Shown: positions 27,926-36,868, counted from the stretch's first letter. The stretch: DNA of 64,000 nucleotides from Alphaproteobacteria bacterium (GCA_028285305.1 JANQPV010000065.1:1-64000), one strand, 5' to 3'. Notes: a model not told the origin generated them from the letters alone. Made by a program: numbers and translations.

Positions 27926-30601
27926 ATGAGAATCAGCAAGGCAAACGCGTGCCGTGGAGCGCGGCATGGATGCTTACGGAGCGCGAGTGACCATCTGTTT
28001 CTCGCGCTGCTGCTTTGCCTCGCCTTGGTTTTGGGCGGGGAGCGCGCCCTCGCCCGCAGCGCGTCCGAGCTCTATACAATCGGCCCCAAACCGGATTGGG
28101 TCTCGCTCACCACGCCGCCGGAGCCGCGGCCGGCCGATGCGACGAATTCCGCAGACGGTCTTCAGTATCTAGTCGTCGATCGGCAGTATAAAGAGTTTGA
28201 CACTCCGCAATACTATTTCCGCTATGTCTACCGGGTCGAAAATGTCGAGGGCCGGTCCGATAGTTCAGACATCTCGGTGAGCTTGGACCCCAGCTACGAG
28301 CATGTCACCTTGCACGATGTGAGCATCGTGCGGGACGGTAAGCGGCTTGACCGTCTCACGGACGCGGATATCGCTGTTCTGCATCAGGAAGATGAGCTCG
28401 AAAAACAGATTTATGACGGTGGCCGCACGCTGCATGTCCTGTTGAACGATGTGCGCGTTGGCGACATCATTGACTATAGCTACACGTCGAGCGGCAAGAA
28501 CCCCGTCTTCGAGAATTCGATCAATCTCAATACGACAGTTCAATGGTCCGTGCCCGCGGCGTACCGCAGGCTGAGGCTCCTTGCCCCCAACACCCTCGAC
28601 ATCTACACAAAAGCGCATGTCGTGGACGAAGAGCCGACCATCACGCGACATCCGCGCTTTACGGAATATGTCTGGGACGCAAACAATCTTGCCGCCATTG
28701 AAGACGAAGACTCGGTACCGGATTGGTTTCCCGTCTATCCGTCGATCCAAATCACCTCGTTCGGTTCGTGGGAAGATGTCGTCCGAGATGAGTTGAAGAT
28801 CTATGACATCGACAATCCGCTACCGGAAGAACTCAAGTCTTTCGTCGACGAGATACGTGAGGCCCACGAGGACAAGGAAGACCAGCTCGTTGCAGCTCTC
28901 AAATTCGTCCAAGATGAAATCCGCTATGTTGCGATCCATATGGGAACGGGCGGTTATATTCCCAACACTCCGGAAAAAACGCTGCGCAGACGCTACGGTG
29001 ATTGTAAGGACAAAACCTTTCTGCTTCTTGCGCTGATGGAGGCTCTGGAAATCGAAGGCTATCCGGTGCTGGTGGACTCAGATGAAGGGCGCGGGCTCGA
29101 TCAATATCTGCCGAGCCGTGGGCTGTTCGATCATATGATTGTTCAGGCGGTGATTGGCGACACCGTCTATTGGCTAGATGGGACCCTCACGCATCAAAAG
29201 GGAACGCTGGAAAATCTCCACCAGCCGGATTATGGCAAGGCGCTCGTTGTCCGCGAAGGCACGACAGGTCTCGTGGATATGAACCGGACCGCGCTCGCGA
29301 GACCCCAGGCCGAACTGCACATGGAGATTGACGCCTCATCCGGGCCGGGGGAAGACATTTTCCTCACTGTAAAGACCACATTGAGAGGCGCGCGCGCCTC
29401 TTCCGCTAGATCTTGGATTGATCGCGACTTAGAAACGGGCGTTCAGGAAACCTACCTCGAGTACTTTGAAGGGTACTACGAATCGATCAGGGTCAAAGAT
29501 CCGATTGATATCGTCGACCGGGAAGAGGAGGATGAACTCATTATCACCGAGTCCTACGTGATTGAGGACGGCTGGGAAGAGGACGATGGGGAGTGGTATT
29601 TCCCGGTTGTTAACGAAGACTTTCACGAAAACATCGAAACTCCTGATGCGGACGTCAGGCGAACACCTTTTGAACTCTCCTACCCTGTTTGGGAGCTTCA
29701 CACGAACACAATTAAGTTGCCGGGTGAGGCCTGGGCGCGAGAGTATGATGACGATGTTTTCACCTTGCGCACGGATCATTTCAAAATGGAGGCGACCCAA
29801 ACGATCGCCGGGAACGCGATTGAAATGTCCCGCCAGTATCGGGCGCTTAAGGATCATGTGGTCCCCGGCGATCTGACGTCATATGTGCGTGACGCCGAAG
29901 AGGCCCAAGATTATTCGGACTCGCGGTATCTCTATTTCCCGGTGCGATTGACCGGTGGCAGCGCTCCGCCCGTTTCGCTCGTCCGAGGATTGGCCTTAAG
30001 TTACGCTCTCCCTCTCCTTGCCGTGATGGGGGCGTTGCTCGGGATCGGATTCTTCCGCCGTCAGGCGCTGCGCAGGGCGCTGCGCGACGACAAGGCAAGG
30101 CTGATGTCGTTTCGCCTTTCGCCCGTTTCCGAAACCTTACAGATCAAAGGCGAGCCGTCTCGGATTTGGCAGGCGCTTCGTTCCTTGCAATTCCTGGATG
30201 GGGCTATTCGTATTCAGCCTAAGGACGATGAGCGCGCATGGGACGCCTTTGATGTGCGAGAGGGAGCGGAGTTCGACTTGATCTATAGGCGCAAGCGCCG
30301 TCAGCCACTAAAAGCCACAGGGCGTGTCCTTGAATTCATACCCGAGAAGCGGATGGTTCTACGGCTTGAACCACACTCCCTCTATCACAACCCGGAGTTC
30401 AAAAACTACTCAACGGAGAGCGAGCTCGCGATCGAGGTCGCACCGAACGGCAAAGGCGTGCAGCTTGAACTCACGGATAACAGGGACTATCTGCTCACGG
30501 AGAAGCTGTTTTTCATCCCAGCGCGGGAGGTCCGCTATTTGCGCAGATATCTCCGCCGGTCTGGGAAGAACGTCAAGGCGGTTGCCAAGCGGATGAAGTG
30601 A
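27926..30601 (+). CDS. DUF3857/transglutaminase-like protein with a C-terminal SRPBCC-like domain
   Basis: About 891 aa from the ATG at 27926 (AGGTGG upstream). Order: signal peptide (about 22-42, LALLLCLALVLGG), DUF3857 (about 60-270), transglutaminase-like domain with the Cys in RYGDCKDKTF (about 378-387), His in LFDHMIV and Asp in LDGTL, a beta-rich region, one membrane span (about 690-715, ALPLLAVMGALLGIGFF) and a cytosolic tail of about 170 residues that reads like an SRPBCC/AHSA1 fold (GEPSRIWQALRS, TGRVLEFIPEKRMVL, ESELAIEV). Substrate unknown; the cysteine triad looks intact. It follows ccr by about 110 bp. Confidence 0.75.
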   Translation: MRISKANACRGARHGCLRSASDHLFLALLLCLALVLGGERALARSASELYTIGPKPDWVSLTTPPEPRPADATNSADGLQYLVVDRQYKEFDTPQYYFRYVYRVENVEGRSDSSDISVSLDPSYEHVTLHDVSIVRDGKRLDRLTDADIAVLHQEDELEKQIYDGGRTLHVLLNDVRVGDIIDYSYTSSGKNPVFENSINLNTTVQWSVPAAYRRLRLLAPNTLDIYTKAHVVDEEPTITRHPRFTEYVWDANNLAAIEDEDSVPDWFPVYPSIQITSFGSWEDVVRDELKIYDIDNPLPEELKSFVDEIREAHEDKEDQLVAALKFVQDEIRYVAIHMGTGGYIPNTPEKTLRRRYGDCKDKTFLLLALMEALEIEGYPVLVDSDEGRGLDQYLPSRGLFDHMIVQAVIGDTVYWLDGTLTHQKGTLENLHQPDYGKALVVREGTTGLVDMNRTALARPQAELHMEIDASSGPGEDIFLTVKTTLRGARASSARSWIDRDLETGVQETYLEYFEGYYESIRVKDPIDIVDREEEDELIITESYVIEDGWEEDDGEWYFPVVNEDFHENIETPDADVRRTPFELSYPVWELHTNTIKLPGEAWAREYDDDVFTLRTDHFKMEATQTIAGNAIEMSRQYRALKDHVVPGDLTSYVRDAEEAQDYSDSRYLYFPVRLTGGSAPPVSLVRGLALSYALPLLAVMGALLGIGFFRRQALRRALRDDKARLMSFRLSPVSETLQIKGEPSRIWQALRSLQFLDGAIRIQPKDDERAWDAFDVREGAEFDLIYRRKRRQPLKATGRVLEFIPEKRMVLRLEPHSLYHNPEFKNYSTESELAIEVAPNGKGVQLELTDNRDYLLTEKLFFIPAREVRYLRRYLRRSGKNVKAVAKRMK

Positions 30602-30682
30602 AGCGCTGGCCTTAGCGCATTGAGGACAGGGCCGACCGATCGCGAACATCCGAAACACAAATGAGATATCGCGCGTCGAGCT

Positions 30683-31282
30683 CTACTGTTGCGGACAGGG
30701 ATCAAGCCGGAGTGCGACCGATGTTGGCGGAGCTTCTGTGGGATATACACCGATCGCCCCTGCCATCTGCGCCACTCGATATTTCTCAACTTTCATTCCA
30801 TGAATCGCGCCGACGGTGGGTCGATCTTCGTATAGTGCGGGGATCACACACACAATCTCGCCTGCCCGCAGCATCTCTAGTTGAGCGCCATCCAAGCTAT
30901 GCTCAACCGCTTTGTCTTTTGACATGCCCACCCATGCGCCATCGTCCCGATCGACGATCCAAAGCCGCAAGTCGACTGGCTGGTCTTCCGAATCCGTCGC
31001 ATAGAGAGAAATGACCTCTTCCACCTCTCCTCCAATCGAGTAGATGGCGGGAAAGAGTATTACGGGGCTGACGACGAGCGCGATCCAGGAGAGGACGCGG
31101 AGTCTTCCCCACAGCAAAATCGCGCCGAGCACAATCGCGGCTATTGCGACGTAAAGCGGCCCGCCATGCGGCATCGCGTAGGGACCGGCGTGAATCAAAC
31201 GAACAGCGAAGACGCCCACGCCGACCGCTAGGAGAATGATCCCAAGAAGAGAAAAAACCGCTGAGACTATACGTGTACCCAT
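30683..31282 (-). CDS. Membrane protein with a possible split-barrel domain (family member 1)
   Basis: About 199 aa: three hydrophobic spans (about 8-30, 42-60, 66-85), then a soluble domain starting DLRLWIVDRDDGAWVG. That segment and the following pattern (variable loop, P-x-L, then KYRV) resemble F420/FMN nitroreductase split barrels of the Ddn/DUF385 type, and the layout repeats in four other genes of this window. ATG at 31282 is chosen (AGAGGG upstream) over GTG at 31303. It is convergent with the transglutaminase-like gene. No cofactor motif is certain. Confidence 0.55.
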   Translation of the reverse strand: MGTRIVSAVFSLLGIILLAVGVGVFAVRLIHAGPYAMPHGGPLYVAIAAIVLGAILLWGRLRVLSWIALVVSPVILFPAIYSIGGEVEEVISLYATDSEDQPVDLRLWIVDRDDGAWVGMSKDKAVEHSLDGAQLEMLRAGEIVCVIPALYEDRPTVGAIHGMKVEKYRVAQMAGAIGVYPTEAPPTSVALRLDPCPQQ

Positions 31283-31973
31283 GATAGCGAACCCTCTTTG
31301 CACCCAAGGTCGGTTGCTCAGTCGACTTTATAGCTAAGTCAATCTGCAATTTGTGTGTTTGAACATCCCCCGTGGTGGGCAGGTTCAACGATAGTTCGAA
31401 AGCAGTGCAGTTGCCAAGCTCTTTGGCCGAATGCCCCACGGCCGGCGAGATTCGGCCCATTATGGTCTTTCGTTAGCATATCGGCGACTGTCAGTTTTGA
31501 CAAAACTAGACATAAGCGCTCAACGACAAAATTGAGGAGTCTATGGATCGAACATCGGCAGCTGTATTGGAGGCTATTTATCTACGAGCCCCTCATAAAC
31601 AGAGTGCCCTCTATCGAAGACCCGGTAAGCTGTGTTTATCGAGATGGCGATCTCACGATAATAAATCCGCTCACATATTGCTTTGAGTTATGAGCCATCG
31701 GCTCCCGAAACAAAACTGTGCCTCCAAATAGGCTCATAGGCGCAAAACAAAACTGGCTGCACGATCCGGGTCAGTCAGTGCCAAGAAGTACGCTAAACGA
31801 ATCGAAAACGGTTGAGTGGTCCTGCGGGTCCACCGGATGCTCAACTTGCTATGAGCGCTTGCCTGATCCAAAGCAGAAAAACAGATTGTCCTAATTCTAA
31901 AGACTGGACAATTGCACCGTCTGTTTGCCCGAGTTAAGACTGAAAGCTGACACAGCATAGAGGGGCGAGCGCC
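31283..31973. other. Long intergenic region upstream of sbtA
   Basis: 691 bp with no gene I can support; a 112-codon frame at 31355-31693 is compositionally odd and has no features. It contains TGTCA-GTTT-TGACA (31489-31502), a perfect inverted repeat that overlaps a second palindrome, GTTTT-GAC-AAAAC. The sbtA ribosome site (GGGGCGAG) is at its right edge. Confidence 0.4.
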
Positions 31974-32975
31974 GTGGAGGTATTGATCGAATTCGGTCTG
32001 CGTATTGTGGGCCAGTTTCAATCTCCAACACTCGCGTTCCTTGTCGGTGGTGTGCTGTTGGCAGCTTCGGGCTCAAAATTGGTCATACCGGACGCGATCT
32101 ACAAGTTCGCTGTCTTCATGCTGCTTATGCGTATCGGGCTGAATGGCGGCATGGAAATCCGCGAGGCAAACCTGGCGGATATGCTACTGCCTATGCTTGC
32201 GGCCATGCTCCTCGGCGCAGGCATCGTTCTTCTGGGCCTTGTGACATTGGCGCGGTTGCCGGGGATCAAACGCGACGATGCCATTGCAACGGCTGGACTT
32301 TTTGGAGCGGTCAGTGCCTCGACGCTTGGGGCCGCCATGTTGCTGTTGGAACAAGACGGCATCGAATATGAGGCATGGGTTCCCGCCCTTTACCCGTTCA
32401 TGGACATTCCTGCATTGGTCCTCGCTATTGTTCTCGCCCGCACGCATGCTGAACGGTCTGGAACATCCAAGGGCAAGCCGACGCGAGCTTGGGCGGTCGT
32501 AAAGGACAGTCTGCAAGGATCGGCCCTCTCGACTCTCATCCTCGGTCTGGTTCTCGGGTTGCTAACCCGGCCGGAAAAGGTATTCGAGACGTTCTACGAT
32601 CCTCTGTTTCGCGGGCTGCTATCTGTTCTAATGCTCATTATGGGGATGGAGGCATGGCAACGTTTGGCGGAACTGCGCCGGGTTGCTCAGTGGTATGCGG
32701 TCTACGCAGCGTTTATGCCGATCGTGCATGGGCTTATTGCGTTTGGGCTGGGATATCTCATTCACCTGGCGACCGGGTTTAGCCCTGGCGGTGTAATCTT
32801 GCTTGCGTTATTGGCTGCATCTTCTTCGGACATTTCAGGCCCACCGACTTTGCGCGCCGGTATTCCCAGCGCCAACCCGGCAAGTTACATCGGGTCTTCG
32901 ACCAGCGTCGGAACACCTATCGCGATCGGCGTTGGCATACCGTTCTTCATCGCGCTTGCGGAGATGGTGTTTTGA
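31974..32975 (+). CDS. sbtA: Sodium-dependent bicarbonate transporter SbtA-like
   Basis: 333-aa polytopic protein of the SbtA/DUF897 family, which imports bicarbonate with sodium. About ten hydrophobic spans. Family features are LFGAVSASTLGAAMLLLEQDGIEYEAW-type sequence in the middle (Ser-rich re-entrant helix) and the C-terminal ASSSDISGPPTLRAGIPSANP, equivalent to the ASSSYIAAPAALR region of cyanobacterial SbtA. GTG start after GGGGCGAG. It converges on sbtB. The family is cyanobacterial-famous but also occurs in heterotrophs; substrate is inferred from family. Confidence 0.88.
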   Translation: MEVLIEFGLRIVGQFQSPTLAFLVGGVLLAASGSKLVIPDAIYKFAVFMLLMRIGLNGGMEIREANLADMLLPMLAAMLLGAGIVLLGLVTLARLPGIKRDDAIATAGLFGAVSASTLGAAMLLLEQDGIEYEAWVPALYPFMDIPALVLAIVLARTHAERSGTSKGKPTRAWAVVKDSLQGSALSTLILGLVLGLLTRPEKVFETFYDPLFRGLLSVLMLIMGMEAWQRLAELRRVAQWYAVYAAFMPIVHGLIAFGLGYLIHLATGFSPGGVILLALLAASSSDISGPPTLRAGIPSANPASYIGSSTSVGTPIAIGVGIPFFIALAEMVF

Positions 32976-33006
32976 ACGAGAGCGTTTCCGGGTGTGAGCT
33001 TGAGAG

Positions 33007-33029
33007 TCGATTGATCGAGGATCAATCGA
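33007..33029. terminator. Perfect 10-bp hairpin between sbtA and sbtB
   Basis: TCGATTGATC and GATCAATCGA form a perfect 10-bp stem with a three-base GAG loop, 32 bp after the sbtA stop. No T run follows. It may terminate or stabilise the sbtA transcript, or be part of the repeat copy that starts about 35 bases later. Confidence 0.5.
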
Positions 33030-33062
33030 ACGGAATCGTTCGGCGCGAATACGCCTCACCGC

Positions 33063-33132
33063 CGTCCGGAAACGCGCAATACAAAGAAACTGGAGCCGTT
33101 TTGTGATTCCGCTATAACCAAAGCAGCTTTTG
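33063..33132. repeat. Intergenic repeat copy 2
   Basis: Near-identical to the element at 31-97 over gaaacgcgca, acaaagaa, tggagccgttttgtg and ttccg. The right half has drifted; it still offers a weak stem, GAGCCGTTTTG (33093-33103) against CCAAAGCAGCTTT (33118-33130), less perfect than in copy 1. Confidence 0.55.
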
Positions 33133-33160
33133 GTGAGCAGTGCTCGAAGAGTGGCTCGCT

Positions 33161-33481
33161 TCAGACTTTGAACTTTCCGGGCCGCAATATCTCAACCGGC
33201 TCCACGTACGTGATGCCCGGGTAGTTATCAAAATATGTCTCGACCACTGCTTCCGTAATGCGCTCAGCGACATCATGATCGGACACGATGGTCTCGATCT
33301 TGACATTTTCGAGAATACCGGCGATTTGCGGAACCCTGTCGATGCTGCGTTTGCCCCGGCTGCCTTTCCCTCCCGCTGACACGTAGGTGTAACCAGTTGC
33401 ACCATGCATTTCGAGCAAATCGGCAACCCCATCTAGAATTGAGCGTTCGGTGATGATCACGACTTTCGAGGCTGTATACAT
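33161..33481 (-). CDS. sbtB: PII-like regulator SbtB
   Basis: A 106-aa PII-fold protein. The order fits SbtB: KVVIITERSILDGVADLLEMHGATGYTYV, a Gly/Ser-rich T-loop beginning AGGKGSRGKRS, then ENVKIETIVSDHDVAERI and the C-terminal YFDNYPGITYVEPVEIL. In cyanobacteria SbtB binds cAMP/AMP and gates SbtA. This copy ends at GKFKV and lacks the C-terminal Cys pair (R-loop) of cyanobacterial SbtB. It is convergent with sbtA, separated by about 185 bp that hold the repeat. Confidence 0.87.
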   Translation of the reverse strand: MYTASKVVIITERSILDGVADLLEMHGATGYTYVSAGGKGSRGKRSIDRVPQIAGILENVKIETIVSDHDVAERITEAVVETYFDNYPGITYVEPVEILRPGKFKV

Positions 33482-34045
33482 CGGTTGGCTCTAATCTGTT
33501 GGTAGACGCAGTTTTTCAGTAACGCTGACGTTTTGCAAGGGCGGTTCGTTCGGCCGGCGGATCTGATCTTCACCGTCATAGTGAGTTTGCCGAAAGTCTA
33601 AGGGGGAGACTAGCTCCTCTCAAATATTGAGGCCTTGTATTGAGGCCTTGCCCGCGAATTGAGGTTCGAACTTCATTGAAACTCACGATGACCTCTAGAA
33701 CTGACTGTCCTATCTCCTTTTCCTAGGCCCGCTTGGCTTAGACGGATAGAGCCCCTCCCTCGAAAAGTCAAAGTGCAGCGGATCAACTCCCCGACTCTCA
33801 CCGCGTACCAAGTGAGCCAGAGACTTGATTGGTCACTCAGGCCATATCGTCAGCGCATCTTTCGGGTTCGGTTTGCCAAGTCTCGGTCAATCCAAATGCG
33901 AAGTGTTCGGACTTGGACTTTATTTTTTAGTTTTGATCGCAACAGAGTTATTTGGACGCGCCAAGCATCTTATTGCTTGCGCTCCTGGACGTTCATGTCC
34001 CATTGCGGATAAAACCAAAAAACACTGGGGGCCATTCAATACGCA
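33482..34045. other. Intergenic region upstream of sbtB
   Basis: 564 bp. TATTGAGGCCTTG is duplicated exactly in tandem at 33625-33650. A frame at 33825-34049 would give a 74-aa peptide with one hydrophobic stretch (VFGLGLYFLVLIATELFG), but no ribosome site or homologue is evident, so it is not called. The rest is featureless. Confidence 0.4.
33625..33650. repeat. Tandem 13-bp duplication
   Basis: Two perfect adjacent copies of TATTGAGGCCTTG, followed by a partial AATTGAGG. Probably replication slippage in non-coding DNA. Confidence 0.8.
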
Positions 34046-34498
34046 TTAGCGAGACGTGATTTTGAAGAGCCAGTAATTGTCAGGCACCGGTCCGGCAGGT
34101 TCACCGTCTTCCCCCCTCCTCGACTCCCAAACCCTTTGCCGTTCGGCCGGATCTGTGACTTTCATCACGGTCACTGGGTATATGTTCGTCCCCGCCTGGT
34201 ATCTTGCTGCCGGTTCTTCCATGATCATCTGCGGCCACTCTTTGTCAGGACACCGCATACATCCCACATACCCTTGCCCGTCGGACGCCAGACAGGTCAC
34301 GGTCCGTGATGTAGGGTTAGGCTGACTAATCTCAAGGCGGCAAAACCGGTGCTCCATGACGAAACTCCAGTCGGAAATCTCGTCGTCGACCACATCTCCC
34401 CGCAGAGCTCCGCCGGGGATGGGGCTCATGGGCAAGAGCACGATACCGATCACGATCAAGACTAAACCGACCAACGCGCCAAAGATAACTCTTTTCAT
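34046..34498 (-). CDS. Membrane-anchored split-barrel-like protein with CxxC (family member 2)
   Basis: 150 aa from the ATG at 34498 (GTGGAGC upstream); a longer frame to 34639 is not supported. One N-terminal hydrophobic anchor (about 4-24), then PIPGGALRGDVV, DWSF, LEISQP, a VTCLASDGQGYVGCMRCP strand pair with a CxxC, and a W at the following turn, ending WLFKITSR. Clearly homologous to the gene at 43774 (shared PxPGGALxG, NDWSF/SDWSF, VTC, SDGQxYVGC). The fold is inferred to be a Ddn/PNPOx-like split barrel. Probably periplasmic. Function unknown. Confidence 0.65.
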   Translation of the reverse strand: MKRVIFGALVGLVLIVIGIVLLPMSPIPGGALRGDVVDDEISDWSFVMEHRFCRLEISQPNPTSRTVTCLASDGQGYVGCMRCPDKEWPQMIMEEPAARYQAGTNIYPVTVMKVTDPAERQRVWESRRGEDGEPAGPVPDNYWLFKITSR

Positions 34499-34824
34499 GA
34501 TTGCTCCACTCTTTCGTTGGCGGCTTTTTCGCCCGTCGAATGACTTTGTTCGACCAGAACAAATATCGCGACACCAAGCATTCGCTTGTATCTTGATTGA
34601 ATTGACACCGTGGAACAAGCCGAAAGATCCTGCGCCCATCGCACGTACGTCACATACGACATGCGGAAAATCTGGGCCCAGATCCCGTCAAATCGCCGCG
34701 TCGGCGAAGCTCACAATTCGCGTGTGCGACCAATACGAAAAACCGGCCCATTAAAGACATTCCAACAGCCACAAATCTAGTTCCGTTTCAGGATGAATAC
34801 AGGATGTCGAGAGTAGCGAGAAAT
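34499..34824. other. Intergenic region
   Basis: About 326 bp between the small anchored protein and the hydroxyacid dehydrogenase. No gene, palindrome or promoter stands out; frames crossing it look like non-coding composition. Confidence 0.4.
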
Positions 34825-35637
34825 TCATCTTGCGCGTTCCGCTTCGACCTTCCCCGCGTCGAAACACTGCTGCACCATGGGCAGGGACACACCCAGCTCT
34901 TGCGCCAGCTTTAAACACGTAGATACGTCTTTCTTCGGCATGCCTCTCATCTTCAATCTCCCCCTAGGCATGGGGAAATTTTCGGAAACGAAACTCCGCC
35001 CTGTGGAACGATTCAGAATTCCCATGAAGTTGTCTAGGTCCATGCCATAGATCGCCACGAGATCTCGTACTTCGAGGAGCAGACTGAATGTGCTCAAAGA
35101 GATTGCATTGTTAGCGAGTTTCATAACCTGACCGGAACCTATCTCGCCACAACGCATGATATTGCCGAGCGGCGCCAGCACCTGCTTGCAGCGAGCTATG
35201 TCCGTTTCCGCACCACCAATCATCAGGGACAGTGTGCCATCGACCGCACCTTGCACCATGCCACTAAGGGGACAGTCGAGTACCGTGATCTCCTTCGCGG
35301 ACGCTTCCTTTTCCAAGGCCTGACAATATCCGGGAGAAATTGTACTCATCAGAAGAACAATAGAACCAGATTTCATCGCACCTAATGCGCCTTGTTCTCC
35401 GCGCAGAGCCTGGTCATTCTGCGGCTCATCGAACACACAGCACATGACAACGTCCGCCTCTTCGCCAAGTTCACGCGCATTGGCAACTTCCACAAGACCT
35501 TGAGGCAACAGACGCTCCATCGCCTCCCGGCTTCTGTTCACATAACTGATCACGCGAAAACCAGCGTCCAGCAAGCGGGCCACCATGGGCTCACCCATCG
35601 CGCCCAATCCAATAAATCCAATTGTCGGGTTGTTCAT
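34825..35637 (-). CDS. NAD(P)-dependent beta-hydroxyacid dehydrogenase family protein
   Basis: 270 aa, of the 3-hydroxyisobutyrate dehydrogenase/6-phosphogluconate type. Rossmann motif GFIGLGAMGEPM (7-18), substrate-binding DCPLSGMVQGA (121-131) and the catalytic Lys173 in VMKLANNA, all in the right spacing. It acts on a 2-alkyl-3-hydroxy acid in relatives; the real substrate is unknown. It is 65 bp downstream of a tetR gene on the same strand, and that regulator probably controls it together with the divergent iorAB genes. Confidence 0.85.
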   Translation of the reverse strand: MNNPTIGFIGLGAMGEPMVARLLDAGFRVISYVNRSREAMERLLPQGLVEVANARELGEEADVVMCCVFDEPQNDQALRGEQGALGAMKSGSIVLLMSTISPGYCQALEKEASAKEITVLDCPLSGMVQGAVDGTLSLMIGGAETDIARCKQVLAPLGNIMRCGEIGSGQVMKLANNAISLSTFSLLLEVRDLVAIYGMDLDNFMGILNRSTGRSFVSENFPMPRGRLKMRGMPKKDVSTCLKLAQELGVSLPMVQQCFDAGKVEAERAR

Positions 35638-35702
35638 TGTGTTCTTCCTTCAAGTCTGGTTGTAAGCGCGGCAAGCCCTCTTTATGCAACTTGATGAATG
35701 CC

Positions 35703-36284
35703 TTATGTTTTTCCGCTCACAGACAAAACCCCTTCTTTGAGTGTTGTCAACAGCTCGTCAAGTTCCTGTCGGTCCTTGACGGTTTTGAAACTCATTGCAA
35801 CGGTAACAATGTAGTTGGCCAAGCGCGCATGTGTTTTCTCGTCGTGGGAAGCGCTCATGTGTTTTGATAGAATACTGGATATCAGTTTCTTTTGCCGATT
35901 GCGTGATTCCTGAATGGCCTGAGCACCGGCCGCATTGTGGGCGCTCATGATGTCTTCCGGGTCGCCGGCGGACTGCATTAGTTCGAATGAACTCACGAGC
36001 GTTTCTTCGAAATAGGCATCCAGCTTTTCTCCGAGTGAAGAGCAATTCAATAGGCGCTCTTTCAGGGCCTCATGGGACTTATCGGAGAATTGTCGAATGG
36101 ATGCCCGGATGAGTTCATCCTTGTTTCCAAAGAGGTCATAAAGGGTCTGTCGCGATACGCCGGCATCCTGTGCAATTTCGTTCATTGAGGTCTTCTTCGG
36201 GCCGTACCGCACGAAACAGCGTGTAGCGGCGTCAACAATATTCCGTTCCAGGTCCGGCATTTCTCTGGGGTTGGTGTCCGTCAT
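35703..36284 (-). CDS. TetR/AcrR family transcriptional regulator
   Basis: 193 aa. The N-terminal HTH reads NIVDAATRCFVRYGPKKTSMNEIAQDAGVSRQTLYDLFGNKDELI, a clear TetR recognition helix. The C-terminal ligand domain is not recognisable. ATG at 36284 (AAAGTGG upstream) is preferred to the GTG at 36293. It faces away from iorA, with a palindrome overlapping the shared promoter region, so autoregulation and repression of iorAB are likely. Confidence 0.88.
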   Translation of the reverse strand: MTDTNPREMPDLERNIVDAATRCFVRYGPKKTSMNEIAQDAGVSRQTLYDLFGNKDELIRASIRQFSDKSHEALKERLLNCSSLGEKLDAYFEETLVSSFELMQSAGDPEDIMSAHNAAGAQAIQESRNRQKKLISSILSKHMSASHDEKTHARLANYIVTVAMSFKTVKDRQELDELLTTLKEGVLSVSGKT

Positions 36285-36305
36285 AGCGACCACTTTAACA
36301 TCACC

Positions 36306-36336
36306 TTACAACTTGACAAGTCTCGTCGAATTGTAA
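36306..36336. promoter_or_regulatory. Imperfect palindrome overlapping the iorA promoter
   Basis: TTACAACTTGAC (36306-36317) and GTCGAATTGTAA (36325-36336) are inverted repeats with 10 of 12 bases matching, around a 7-bp spacer. A -35-like TTGACA (36313-36318) and a -10-like TAAAAT (36334-36339) lie in or next to it, 15 bp apart. A repressor here would block iorA; the adjacent TetR is the candidate. Confidence 0.55.
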
Positions 36337-36395
36337 AATACTACTTTACAGTCCACGTATAGTTGTAGGGATGGGGCTGTTCGAAAGGAACCGGC

Positions 36396-36854
36396 ATGGC
36401 GCTGATCAATCTCAAAATCAATGGTGAAGAAAAAAGTCTCGAAGTGGATGGGCAGACACCCCTTTTGTGGGCATTGCGCGATCATCTAGAGATGACGGGA
36501 ACGAAGTTCGGCTGCGGTATTGCCCAGTGCGGAGCCTGCACCGTTATGTTGGACGGCGCCGCGGCGCGCTCTTGCACGATCCCCGTTGAAGCGGTTGAAG
36601 GCGTTGAGATCACAACCATCGAAGGTCTGTCTCCTGACAATTCGCACCCGCTTCAGAAAGCGTGGCTCAATATGAACGTGCCGCAATGCGGCTATTGTCA
36701 ATCGGGCATGCTGATGTCGGCCGCCGCCCTTCTCAAGGAGAATCCAAATCCAACGGACGAGGATATCGACGGTGCCATCGACAATATTTGCCGGTGCGGG
36801 ACGTACCTTCGTGTGCGTGCCGCTATTCATCAAGCCGCGAAATCCGGCGCATAG
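36396..36854 (+). CDS. iorA: (2Fe-2S)-binding subunit of a molybdenum hydroxylase (IorA type)
   Basis: 152 aa. A plant-type ferredoxin domain with Cys40, Cys45, Cys48 and Cys60, and the helical second cluster domain with Cys98, Cys101, Cys132 and Cys134 (CGYCQSGM and NICRCGTY). Such subunits pass electrons from a molybdenum-cofactor partner, here the gene just downstream. Substrates of the xanthine-dehydrogenase family include purines, aldehydes and N-heterocycles (isoquinoline for IorAB); the true substrate is not known. Confidence 0.9.
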   Translation: MALINLKINGEEKSLEVDGQTPLLWALRDHLEMTGTKFGCGIAQCGACTVMLDGAAARSCTIPVEAVEGVEITTIEGLSPDNSHPLQKAWLNMNVPQCGYCQSGMLMSAAALLKENPNPTDEDIDGAIDNICRCGTYLRVRAAIHQAAKSGA

Positions 36855-36868
36855 GGGAGATCTCTGTC

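Noticed and set aside
31355-31693. 112-codon frame upstream of sbtA
   Set aside because: Odd composition, no ribosome site, no family resemblance.
33825-34049. 74-codon frame with one hydrophobic stretch
   Set aside because: No ribosome site, no homologue; overlaps a real gene end.
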